A stretch of 33,053 bases of DNA from the NCBI RefSeq assembly GCF_000313565.1, contig NZ_HE578927.1:1-33053 (forward strand), given 5' to 3'. This stretch comes from Dielma fastidiosa. GTDB taxonomy: Bacteria; Bacillota_I; Bacilli_A; Erysipelotrichales; Erysipelotrichaceae. The notes below the pieces were generated by a model. It ran no database searches and was not told the DNA's origin. It worked only from the letters and a program-made list of their open reading frames with translations. The stretch's first letter is position 1; each line of letters opens with the position of its first letter. This document shows, piece after piece, positions 1-6,810 of this stretch. Made by a program: the position numbers and the translations under genes.

Positions 1-143
1 CCGTAAAAGCTTATAATTCAGGGGTTATTTGCTGATTAATAATTATCTTATTATGAATCTTTCATTAAAATAATCTTTCTTACTTAAAATCTTTATTTAA
101 TAAATGATAAAGGATTCCGCTTCAGAGTATCTTTCATAAAAAA

Positions 144-164
144 AAGAGATAATGATTATCTCTT
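144..164 (-). terminator. Intrinsic terminator of spx
   Basis: A perfect 9-bp inverted repeat (AAGAGATAA / TTATCTCTT) with a 3-nt loop overlaps the spx stop codon. Read on the minus strand it runs straight into a U-tract, given by the plus-strand A-run at about 138-145. Confidence 0.85.
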
Positions 165-594
165 AAGCTTCTTTACGGCATGCACCGCAGATTTCATAAT
201 TCTGACATGTTTCATTGCATGTCTTGGATACAAGGTTGCGCAGTTCACTAGGCACAAAGGATGTAATTTCATCATCATCATAGCCTACAACTAAATTCTT
301 TTCATTTAAGATGATCGGTCTTTTTAATATTGAAGGATTCTCACGGATAAACTTAACTAATTCATTCAGTGATAAATCATCTAAATCAACATTCATTTCC
401 TGAAAAACCTTTGATCGGGTCGAAATGATATCTTCAGTACCATTTTCTGTTCTTTTTAATAAGTATTTAATTTCATCCTCTTTCAACAATGTTGTGAAGA
501 TGTTCTTTTCCACAAACGGCAAATTATTATCTTTTAACCATTGTTTAGCCTTACGACAAGAAGCACAGCCCGGAGATGTATATAATAGTATCAT
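163..594 (-). CDS. spx: Spx/ArsC-family redox-responsive regulator with a cysteine-rich tail
   Basis: Spx proteins bind the RNA polymerase alpha C-terminal domain and switch on thiol-stress genes; they have an arsenate-reductase/thioredoxin-like fold. Visible here are the N-terminal CxxC redox switch (C10-A-S-C13), Gly52, and the RPII segment with Arg92, all at the expected positions. The protein has 143 residues against about 131 for B. subtilis Spx. The extra length is a tail with four cysteines (C126, C130, C136, C139; pattern CX3CX5CX2C) that classical Spx lacks. The start is ATG at 594, with GGAGG seven bases upstream and a good promoter. The gene is monocistronic. The Spx/MgsR family is clear; whether it works as global Spx or as an MgsR-like paralogue cannot be decided from sequence alone. 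Confidence 0.88.
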   Translation of the reverse strand: MILLYTSPGCASCRKAKQWLKDNNLPFVEKNIFTTLLKEDEIKYLLKRTENGTEDIISTRSKVFQEMNVDLDDLSLNELVKFIRENPSILKRPIILNEKNLVVGYDDDEITSFVPSELRNLVSKTCNETCQNYEICGACRKEA

Positions 595-628
595 AATGCA
601 GCCTCCATTCTCTTGATATCTATATAAT

Positions 629-657
629 ATTATAGACTAATTCTGCTGTCACTGCAA
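629..657 (-). promoter_or_regulatory. Sigma-A promoter of spx
   Basis: On the minus strand, -35 TTGCAG (652-657), a 17-nt spacer and -10 TATAAT (629-634) lie about 35 bp upstream of the spx start codon. Confidence 0.75.
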
Positions 658-711
658 ACTATTCTCAAACAGTTATGCAATTTGCGGAATCGATTTCTTA
701 ATATTTCTTCC

Positions 712-740
712 TTGTGTTTTTAATTAAACTGGTGTACGAT
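712..740 (+). promoter_or_regulatory. Possible promoter of the trpS T-box leader
   Basis: TTGTGT (712-717), a 17-nt spacer and TACGAT (735-740) form a moderate sigma-A-like promoter just before the T-box stem I. GATAAT at 738-743 is an alternative -10. The position fits; the match to consensus is only fair. Confidence 0.4.
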
Positions 741-744
741 AATA

Positions 745-964
745 CTGACAAGCGATGATAAAGTGAAGTAGATTAACGATCACCTTCAAAGAGAGCTGAC
801 GGCCGGTGTGAGTCAGCAGTGATTTTTAATTGAATTGGGACTTTTGAGCTGATGCAGGCATGAGTCTGTAGCCGGTGAGCACCGTTATATGCGAGCGACT
901 ATATTATTATAGTAAGCTGGGTGGTACCGCGTACTTTACGTCCCTGCATGGGGGCGTTTTTTTT
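745..964 (+). promoter_or_regulatory. T-box riboswitch leader of trpS, tRNA(Trp)-responsive
   Basis: T-box leaders read the charging state of a tRNA and control transcription of the gene downstream. The near-invariant T-box sequence (AGCTGGGTGGTACCGCG) is at about 915-931. It is followed by a terminator hairpin whose arms are 938-945 and 950-957, with a U-run to 964. The upstream stem I region has the AGAGA/loop E-like segment near 790 and the apical stem GCTGAC...GTCAGC. A UGG triplet at 836-838, in the usual place on the 3' side of stem I, fits a tryptophan specifier. Uncharged tRNA(Trp) should pair with the T-box bulge, form the antiterminator and switch on trpS. The family call is firm; the exact specifier triplet is inferred. 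Confidence 0.92.
938..964 (+). terminator. Regulated terminator of the T-box leader
   Basis: An 8-bp stem (938-945 with 950-957, one G-U pair) closes a GCAT loop and is followed by eight T residues. It is mutually exclusive with the T-box antiterminator. Confidence 0.85.
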
Positions 965-987
965 ATTTAACAAGAAAGGAAACTATT

Positions 988-1980
988 ATGAAAACTATGT
1001 TAAGCGGCATTAAGCCGACCGGAAAGCTGACACTGGGAAATTATATCGGTGCAATCCGTCAATTTGCCAAGTATCAGGATGAATATGAAATGTATATCTT
1101 TATTGCGAATCTGCATGCTATTACGATTCAGGTTGATCCTAAGGAATTAAAGAAAAATACCCGCGATTTAGTCGCGTTATATCTGGCATGCGGCCTTGAC
1201 CCGAAGAAGACAACTGTCTTTTTACAGTCTGATGTGCATGAGCATGCCGAGCTTGGCTGGATTTTAACATGTCATTCTTACATGGGTGAGCTTCAGCGTA
1301 TGACCCAGTATAAGGATAAAACAGCAAAGGGTGAAACGAATATCACCGCTGGTTTATTTACTTATCCATCTTTAATGGCTGCTGATATTCTTTTATATGA
1401 TGCCGATTATGTACCGGTAGGCATTGATCAGAAGCAGCATGTTGAATTGGCCCGCAATATCGCTGAGCGTTTCAACAATCGTTACGGTGAAACATTTACC
1501 GTGCCTGAACCGCTTGTGGAAGAAGTCGGAGCCAAGGTTATGTCACTGACTGAACCGACCAAGAAGATGTCAAAATCAGGCGATGATGAAAAATGTGTCA
1601 TTTATCTCTTAGACGATCCTAAAGCTGCCAGAAAGAAAATCATGTCAGCCGTTACCGATTCAATCGGCATCATTCAATACGATGTTGAAAATCAGCCGGG
1701 TATCGCCAATCTGTTAACGATCCATTCTACACTGACTGGTGAATCAATTGACAGCATTGTTGAACGGTTTAAAGGCAAGGGCTACGGCGATCTGAAGAAA
1801 GAAATCGGTGACAATATCGAGAAATTCTTGACTGAACTGCAAGGACGCTACAATGAGATTATAAACAGCGGCATCTGTGAACAGGTATTGGAAGAAGGCC
1901 GTCTGAAAGCAGGCAAGCTGGCGCATAAGAAATTAATGAAAGTTAAAAAACGTGTCGGTTTTCAAATTTTCAATCATTAA
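988..1980 (+). CDS. trpS: Tryptophanyl-tRNA synthetase
   Basis: This class Ic aminoacyl-tRNA synthetase charges tRNA(Trp) with tryptophan in the cytoplasm. At 330 residues it has the normal bacterial TrpRS size. The HIGH-equivalent signature PTGKLTLGNYIG sits at residues 10-21 and the second signature KMSKS at 193-197. The GxDQ-type motif GIDQKQHVELAR of the tryptophan/tyrosine-enzyme active site is also present. The start is ATG at 988, with AAGGA seven bases upstream. Control is by the T-box leader directly in front, so expression should rise on tryptophan starvation. It is a single-gene unit, closed by a hairpin shared with the convergent pirin gene. Confidence 0.97.
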   Translation: MKTMLSGIKPTGKLTLGNYIGAIRQFAKYQDEYEMYIFIANLHAITIQVDPKELKKNTRDLVALYLACGLDPKKTTVFLQSDVHEHAELGWILTCHSYMGELQRMTQYKDKTAKGETNITAGLFTYPSLMAADILLYDADYVPVGIDQKQHVELARNIAERFNNRYGETFTVPEPLVEEVGAKVMSLTEPTKKMSKSGDDEKCVIYLLDDPKAARKKIMSAVTDSIGIIQYDVENQPGIANLLTIHSTLTGESIDSIVERFKGKGYGDLKKEIGDNIEKFLTELQGRYNEIINSGICEQVLEEGRLKAGKLAHKKLMKVKKRVGFQIFNH

Positions 1981-1987
1981 TTAAACC

Positions 1988-2020
1988 AAAACAAGTGAGA
2001 TCTTCACTTGTTTTCTTTTT
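1988..2020 (+). terminator. Terminator of trpS, possibly bidirectional
   Basis: An 11-bp perfect stem (AAAACAAGTGA at 1988-1998 with TCACTTGTTTT at 2004-2014) has a 5-nt loop and a downstream T-run on the plus strand. The convergent pirin gene ends at 2019, so the hairpin may also stop minus-strand transcription, although the A-run on that side is short. Confidence 0.88.
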
Positions 2021-2708
2021 ATAGCTTAGCCATTTCAAACATCAATACATGGGCCCAGCTGGCCGCCTTCAGTCTTGTACTTTCATCGATTCCAGCACCA
2101 TCATGGGCATCAAAGAGCATATCCTCAATTCGCACCCGGCCTTCAAGCACTACTAGGTAAACCTGCCGAAGCGGCATTACCTTTAATTCTATTTCTGCCG
2201 CGTCGCTTAATTCACAGGCATAAATATTCATATCCTGATGAAGATGAAGCGGTGCTTCATCTCTTTGAGAAGCTAAAAGCAGCCAGCGGTTATACCGCTC
2301 ATGCCATGGCAGTGCTGCCAGCTGATAATCAGGTGTCAGATCTAATTCATTAGGATAAATCCAAATCTGAATCATTCTCAGCAGTGAATCCTGCATATTC
2401 ACTTCACTGTGCGCAATACCTGTACCAGCACTCATCAGCTGCATCATTCCCCGTTTTAACGTCTGTTCGCGGTCATTGTCACGATGGGTACATTCTCCTT
2501 GTACGACATAGGTTAAGATTTCCATATTCTTATGACTATGTAAATCAAACCCGCTGAGCGGCTGAATCGTATCATCATTAACCACCCTCAGCATGCCATA
2601 GTGCATTTTCTCAGCGTCATAATAATCACCAAAGGAAAAATGATAATAAGTATTCAGCCAGCTGTTATGAAATCTTCCCATCAGCTGATGATCGATTTTT
2701 TTAATCAT
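2019..2708 (-). CDS. Pirin family bicupin protein
   Basis: Pirins are iron-binding double-cupin proteins; bacterial members include quercetinase-like enzymes and redox-linked regulators, with mostly undefined substrates. The N-terminal cupin keeps the full metal set: H57-x-H59 in FDLHSH and H100-x-E102 in GIAHSE. The length (229 residues) is typical of the YhaK/YhhW type. An in-frame TTG at 2711 is possible, but ATG at 2708 has better spacing from GGGTGG, so I chose it. The start overlaps the stop of the preceding 42-residue ORF by one base (TGATG), so translation is probably coupled. The physiological role is not visible from sequence. Confidence 0.88.
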   Translation of the reverse strand: MIKKIDHQLMGRFHNSWLNTYYHFSFGDYYDAEKMHYGMLRVVNDDTIQPLSGFDLHSHKNMEILTYVVQGECTHRDNDREQTLKRGMMQLMSAGTGIAHSEVNMQDSLLRMIQIWIYPNELDLTPDYQLAALPWHERYNRWLLLASQRDEAPLHLHQDMNIYACELSDAAEIELKVMPLRQVYLVVLEGRVRIEDMLFDAHDGAGIDESTRLKAASWAHVLMFEMAKL

Positions 2709-2836
2709 CAATTACCACCCGGGCCATCCTGACGGGGACGTTTATCCGGATAATATTTCAGATTATTATTCGTCCACTGATTATTGCCGGCATCCTTTTC
2801 TGCAGGCTCTGATGTTTTTTTCTTCTTGTCTTCCAT
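2708..2836 (-). CDS. 42-residue hydrophilic small protein, coupled to pirin
   Basis: I do not recognise this ORF. It has a near-perfect ribosome site (GGAGGTG, about five bases before ATG 2836). It begins MEDKKKK and is then polar and Asn-rich (NNQWTNNN). It ends in a Lys/Arg-Pro-Gly-rich tail (KRPRQDGPGGN). There is no signal peptide, membrane segment or cysteine, so a small cytosolic, probably unstructured protein is expected. The TGA stop overlaps the pirin ATG as TGATG, which argues that it is really translated and that the two proteins are made together. It might be a standalone small protein or mainly a translational coupler for pirin. Confidence 0.6.
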   Translation of the reverse strand: MEDKKKKTSEPAEKDAGNNQWTNNNLKYYPDKRPRQDGPGGN

Positions 2837-2890
2837 AAGCCACCTCCGCCCTTAGTGTGTGCGCGGCCTGCATGGCTATGCAAAGGCAGT

Positions 2891-3026
2891 TTAAAACAAA
2901 ACCAGTAAAAATTGCAGGAGGGTTATGGCAATCATCCACGGCAGAATACCAATTTTAGAATCAGTATTCTTTAGTTCTTTAGTATAAGTGCTTATACAGA
3001 GCGATGAATATTGATTTATTAGTCAT
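2891..3026 (-). pseudogene. Small membrane-protein ORF, apparently frameshifted
   Basis: A strong ribosome site (GGAGG, five A, then ATG at 3026) opens an ORF of only 15 codons (MTNKSIFIALYKHLY, stop at 2979-2981). In the next frame the sequence continues open to TAA at 2891 and encodes a polar stretch (TKELKNTDSKIG) followed by a convincing transmembrane helix (ILPWMIAITLLQFLLVLF). No usable start exists in that second frame. One explanation is a roughly 45-residue single-pass membrane protein broken by a one-base change. A real 15-residue peptide or a sequencing error are alternatives. A 7-bp-arm palindrome sits at the break (2982-2997). Confidence 0.35.
2982..2997. repeat. Palindrome GTATAAG-TG-CTTATAC
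   Basis: Two perfect 7-bp arms are separated by 2 bp, with no U-run on either side. It lies inside the short ORF just described. It could be an operator or an RNA hairpin; function is unknown. Confidence 0.5.
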
Positions 3027-3057
3027 TTTTTCCTCCGCTTTTGTTTAATTAATCCAT

Positions 3058-3096
3058 AGAAAAAGAGTATTCATCATCAAAATGACAAATACTCTT
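3058..3096 (-). terminator. Terminator of the nrdG-nrdD operon
   Basis: A 9-bp stem (AAGAGTATT at 3063-3071 with AATACTCTT at 3088-3096) has a 16-nt loop. Read on the minus strand it is followed by UUUUUC. It lies just past the nrdD stop codon. Confidence 0.8.
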
Positions 3097-3102
3097 ATAA
3101 AA

Positions 3103-5469
3103 TTACTGCTGATGATTCATTTCCGCAAATTCGCGGATTTTCCATGCATTGCCGATCTTCTCGAAGCCATCTTCTTTTACTACCACCAAGGTTGGTACCT
3201 GCATAATACCATACTGTCTTGCCAATGCCTCCTGCTCCTCAGCATCAACCTTCTCATAGCTCAGCTTTGATTGTTCCAATGACTGATAAGCAGCCTTACA
3301 GTTCGGACAAGTCTTAGTCGTAAACAGCAGCAGCTTGCCTTCCGCTTTTTCACATGGCGTCTGAACATCACTCAATGCCTGTTTCCCCTTTAACACAGAG
3401 TGACCGATATCATATACCTTACGTTCGCTGAATTCCTGTGTCTTGCCCTCATTCCAGTTTTGTACCGGCCGGTAATATCCGGTAATACGGCTGTAAACCT
3501 CCGTCTTTTCACCGCAGTGCGGACATTCATAAACCTCACCGCTGATATAGCCGTGATTGCGGCAGATTGAATAAGTTGGCGAAATAGTATAATAAGGCAG
3601 TTTATAATTCTCTGAAATCTTGCGCACCAAGGCCGCCGCAGCCTTCCAATCCGGCAGCTTTTCACCTAGGAACGCATGGAAAACAGTGCCTGATGTATAC
3701 AGTGTCTGCAGCTCGTCCTGAATATCCAGCGCTTCAAAAATATCCTCTGTATAACCAACCGGCAGATGTGAGCTATTGGTATAATAAGGCTTCGCGTCAT
3801 TTTCAGTAGCCGTGATAATATCCGGATATAATTCTTTATCATGCTTCGCTAAACGATACGTTGTTGATTCTGCCGGTGTTGCCTCAAGGTTGTATAAATC
3901 GCCGTATTCTTCCTGATAAATAACCAGACGCTCACGCATGTGATTTAAAACCTCCTGCGCAAATTTCTGTGTCTTCGGATGGGTTAAATCCGCACGCAGC
4001 CAGTTCGCATTTAAGCCCACCTCATTCATGCCGATTAAACCGATCGTCGAGAAATGGTTCTCAAAGCTTCCCAAATAGCGCTTCGTATACGGATATAAGC
4101 CTTCATTCAGCAATTTGGTAATGATTGTACGCTTTACGCTCAGTGAGCGGGCGGCAATATCCATCAAATGATCCAAACGTTTATAGAAATCATTTTCATC
4201 CTTAGCCAGATAAGCGATACGCGGCATATTGATCGTTACCACACCGACAGAACCGGTACTTTCACCGCTGCCGAAGAAGCCGCCGGATTTACGGCGCAGT
4301 TCTCTTAAATCAAGACGCAGACGGCAGCACATACTGCGCACATCGCTTGGTTCCATATCACTGTTTACATAATTGGAGAAATAAGGTGTCCCGTATTTTG
4401 ATGTCATTTCAAATAACAGCTTGTTGTTTTCTGTCTCTGACCAGTCAAAATCACGAGTGATTGAATAAGTTGGAATCGGATATTGGAAGCCGCGGCCATT
4501 CGCATCACCCTCAATCATGATTTCAATGAATGCCTTATTAATCATATCCATTTCTTTCTGACAATCTTTATATTTAAAATCCATTTCCTTGCCGCCGATC
4601 AAGGCTTGCTGTTCAGCAAGATCCTTTGGTACTGTCCAGTCCAAGGTAATATTAGAGAATGGTGCCTGAGTTCCCCAGCGGCTTGGTGTATTTACCCCAT
4701 AAACAAATGATTCAATACATTTCTTTACATTCTCATAGCTCAAATCATCAACTTTTACATACGGTGCTAAATAAGTATCAAAGGATGAGAAAGCCTGTGC
4801 GCCTGCCCATTCATTCTGCATAATGCCCAAAAAATTAACCATCTGATTGCATAAGGAAGCCAGATGTCTTGCCGGCTTTGATGTGATTTTACCGGTAACG
4901 CCGCCCAGTCCTTCACAGATCAATTGACGCAGTGACCAGCCTGCGCAGTAGCCTGTCAGCATCGATAAATCATGGAGATGCATCTCACCGCTGCGATGCG
5001 CATTGGCAATCTCCTCATCATAGATTTCTGAAAGCCAATAGTTAGCGGTAATCGCGCCGGAATTGCTTAAGATCAAACCGCCGACGGAATAAGTGACCGT
5101 TGAATTTTCCTTAACCCGCCAGTCTGAAACCTTCACATAGCTGTCTACTAATTCCTTATAGTCAAGAATCGTTGATTTCATGTTGCGGATTTTCTGACGC
5201 TGTTTACGATAAAGAATATAAGCCTTTGCTACATCGGCATAACCCGCCTGAATCAAAACCGCCTCAACGCTGTCCTGAATCGCTTCTACCTGAATCTTAT
5301 CATCAACGATCTTATCTTCAAAATCGGCCGCTACATGCAGTGCCAGCATTTCGATGACACTTGGATGATACTGTTTTTTCTGTGCGTCAAACGCCTTTGT
5401 GATGGCAGCACAAATCTTCTTTAAATCAAACTCCGCAATACTGCCGTCCCTCTTAATTACCTGATACAT
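3103..5469 (-). CDS. nrdD: Class III (anaerobic) ribonucleotide reductase with fused redoxin domain
   Basis: This oxygen-sensitive glycyl-radical enzyme makes deoxyribonucleotides for DNA synthesis without oxygen. Order of parts in 788 residues: ATP-cone at about 1-90; catalytic barrel with cysteines C175 (GYCAGW) and C381/C382; zinc site C636-x2-H639 and C649-x2-C652; glycyl-radical motif RITGYY with G664; then a C-terminal glutaredoxin/thioredoxin-like domain (711-788) with active site C721-P-N-C724. The fused redoxin suggests reduction by a thiol system rather than formate, as known for redoxin-dependent NrdD subgroups. I start it at ATG 5469 (MYQVIKRDG), because the longer open frame upstream overlaps the preceding gene and lacks the family sequence. 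It follows the nrdG fusion gene by 25 bp in one operon. Confidence 0.95.
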   Translation of the reverse strand: MYQVIKRDGSIAEFDLKKICAAITKAFDAQKKQYHPSVIEMLALHVAADFEDKIVDDKIQVEAIQDSVEAVLIQAGYADVAKAYILYRKQRQKIRNMKSTILDYKELVDSYVKVSDWRVKENSTVTYSVGGLILSNSGAITANYWLSEIYDEEIANAHRSGEMHLHDLSMLTGYCAGWSLRQLICEGLGGVTGKITSKPARHLASLCNQMVNFLGIMQNEWAGAQAFSSFDTYLAPYVKVDDLSYENVKKCIESFVYGVNTPSRWGTQAPFSNITLDWTVPKDLAEQQALIGGKEMDFKYKDCQKEMDMINKAFIEIMIEGDANGRGFQYPIPTYSITRDFDWSETENNKLLFEMTSKYGTPYFSNYVNSDMEPSDVRSMCCRLRLDLRELRRKSGGFFGSGESTGSVGVVTINMPRIAYLAKDENDFYKRLDHLMDIAARSLSVKRTIITKLLNEGLYPYTKRYLGSFENHFSTIGLIGMNEVGLNANWLRADLTHPKTQKFAQEVLNHMRERLVIYQEEYGDLYNLEATPAESTTYRLAKHDKELYPDIITATENDAKPYYTNSSHLPVGYTEDIFEALDIQDELQTLYTSGTVFHAFLGEKLPDWKAAAALVRKISENYKLPYYTISPTYSICRNHGYISGEVYECPHCGEKTEVYSRITGYYRPVQNWNEGKTQEFSERKVYDIGHSVLKGKQALSDVQTPCEKAEGKLLLFTTKTCPNCKAAYQSLEQSKLSYEKVDAEEQEALARQYGIMQVPTLVVVKEDGFEKIGNAWKIREFAEMNHQQ

Positions 5470-5494
5470 AGTTATTTCCCTTTCCTTTCCGCTT

Positions 5495-6628
5495 CTATAA
5501 CCCACGCACCTGCGTGTTAGGTACAAATTTTCTGGCTGCTTCACACAGCTTCTGCATTTCATCAGCATCATATCCCTGCAAACCCTTTTGAATGACGCAT
5601 TCACTGTCTACAAAGGCTTGCAGATAATACGCTTTAGCGCCCTTCAGCCATTCTGCCGCGGCGCTGATTTCCTTTTCACTGTGAAAATCCCTGACCACCG
5701 TAGTTCTGAATTCATAATCAAGATCACCGTGAAGCAAAAAGTCAACGCTTTCCTCAATCGGTGATAAATCAAAGCTTTCAAGACCAATCGTCTTCGCGTA
5801 ATGAGCTTTGTCATTTTTTATATCCATCGCAACATAGTCAATTAAGCCAGCCGCTGCATATTTCTTTAAAAGCTTAGGATAGCTCCCGTTGGTGTCTAAT
5901 TTAACCTTATATCCTAACCCCTTCAATTTATATAAGAAAGGCTCCAGCTCTTCATGCAGCAACGGCTCGCCGCCGCTGATACAGATGCCGTCCAACGTTT
6001 TCTGCCGCTGTTTCAAAAAGCTTTCTAAATCATCACTGTTGATTTCAGAAAGATCCTCCGGCAGAAAAACCAGATCCGCGTTCTGACAGAAAGGACAGCG
6101 GAAGTTGCAGCCGCCGGTAAACAGCGTTGATGCCAGCTTAGAGGGATAATCCAATAAGGTAAGCTTCTGCATGCCGAAGATTTTCAGCTGATTGGTTGGC
6201 TGAGTGAGAGCCGACGCGTTGGCAATCAGCTTTGCCTGTACGTTCTCTGCCAGCTGCAGCTCTTCTTCACTTAAGCCTTGGGTTATTTTCTCCCACCATT
6301 CCTGACGAACGAGATAGATTTCCGGAATGATTTTCTTCGTCTTATCACACGTATATAAATGTTTAATGCGCTTATCTTTTTCATTTGCCGCGGTTGTGAT
6401 ATAGCCTTCCGCCTCTAAGCGCTGAATGCCCTTGGTAACCGTTCCTTTATCAAAGCCGCCCATCAAAGACAGATCAGACATTGTAATGCCTTCATGTTCA
6501 TAAATCAGAATCAAAAACTGAAGCTGACCGGCGCCAATTTGATAGAGATCTAAATTTTTATCATAATATTTCTGTGTATACCGATATAAAATCGAGGTAT
6601 TCATCAGCAGACTATTGCGTTTTTCCAT
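5495..6628 (-). CDS. MarR-type regulator fused to NrdG-type radical SAM activase
   Basis: The 377 residues hold two proteins in one. Residues 1 to about 140 form a MarR-family winged helix (recognition region about 50-75; wing with the conserved DxR, D85-x-R87). Residues about 150-377 match the NrdG2-type activase, with the opening QKLTLLDYPSKLASTLFTGG, the radical SAM cluster C174-x3-C178-x2-C181 and the GGE motif at 219-221. The activase half should use a 4Fe-4S cluster and S-adenosylmethionine to put the glycyl radical on NrdD, encoded 25 bp downstream. The DNA-binding half plausibly controls its own operon, since two MarR-like operators flank the promoter. Codons are open throughout, with no frameshift at the joint. 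Start ATG 6628 has GGAGG four bases upstream. Confidence 0.9.
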   Translation of the reverse strand: MEKRNSLLMNTSILYRYTQKYYDKNLDLYQIGAGQLQFLILIYEHEGITMSDLSLMGGFDKGTVTKGIQRLEAEGYITTAANEKDKRIKHLYTCDKTKKIIPEIYLVRQEWWEKITQGLSEEELQLAENVQAKLIANASALTQPTNQLKIFGMQKLTLLDYPSKLASTLFTGGCNFRCPFCQNADLVFLPEDLSEINSDDLESFLKQRQKTLDGICISGGEPLLHEELEPFLYKLKGLGYKVKLDTNGSYPKLLKKYAAAGLIDYVAMDIKNDKAHYAKTIGLESFDLSPIEESVDFLLHGDLDYEFRTTVVRDFHSEKEISAAAEWLKGAKAYYLQAFVDSECVIQKGLQGYDADEMQKLCEAARKFVPNTQVRGL

Positions 6629-6645
6629 ACAGCCTCCAAAAATGG

Positions 6646-6657
6646 TTGGATATTCAA
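6646..6657. promoter_or_regulatory. Candidate MarR operator O2, at the transcription start
   Basis: Read on the minus strand this is TTGAATATCCAA, an imperfect palindrome closely related to O1. It lies just downstream of the -10 box, around the expected transcription start, where binding would block initiation. Confidence 0.55.
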
Positions 6658-6665
6658 CTAGATTT

Positions 6666-6694
6666 ATAATAGCACCAACCTATTGAACTTTCAA
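6666..6694 (-). promoter_or_regulatory. Promoter of the marR-nrdG/nrdD operon
   Basis: On the minus strand, -35 TTGAAA (6689-6694), exactly 17 nt, then -10 TATTAT (6666-6671). Close to sigma-A consensus, about 40 bp upstream of the start codon. Confidence 0.8.
6683..6694. promoter_or_regulatory. Candidate MarR operator O1, over the -35 box
   Basis: TTGAA-CT-TTCAA is a perfect inverted repeat covering the whole -35 hexamer. The arm sequence and 12-bp size are typical of MarR-family operators. A related site (O2) lies one promoter length downstream. Confidence 0.6.
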
Positions 6695-6756
6695 CCAATC
6701 GAATTAATGATATGAAATGAAAAAAACCGGCTTTTTCTTTCACATTTTCAACACAT

Positions 6757-6801
6757 AAAAAAAGCTGGAGTTACTGCGTTAAACACAATACTCACAGCTT
6801 T
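6757..6801 (-). terminator. Terminator of the lipoprotein/kinase/GntR operon
   Basis: On the minus strand, an AAAGCTGTGAGT...ACTCCAGCTTT stem with one mismatch and an 18-nt loop is followed by seven U residues (plus-strand A-run 6757-6763). It lies just past the GntR stop codon. Confidence 0.8.
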
Positions 6802-6810
6802 CTGATAAAA

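Noticed and set aside
1-137. AT-rich left edge as a possible gene or promoter
   Set aside because: There is no ORF of useful length, and the single TATAAT at 12-17 has no supporting -35 inside the window.
3082-3270. Plus-strand ORF over the nrdD 3' end
   Set aside because: It is antisense to the redoxin domain, has no ribosome site and resembles no family.
5470-5604. Upstream extension of nrdD by 45 codons
   Set aside because: It overlaps the end of the activase gene. The family N-terminus (MYQVIKRDG) begins at 5469, with a ribosome site just before it.
6719-6740. A-run, CCGG and T-run as a second terminator
   Set aside because: The arms are essentially A/T only around a tiny core; the real gntR terminator lies at 6757-6801.
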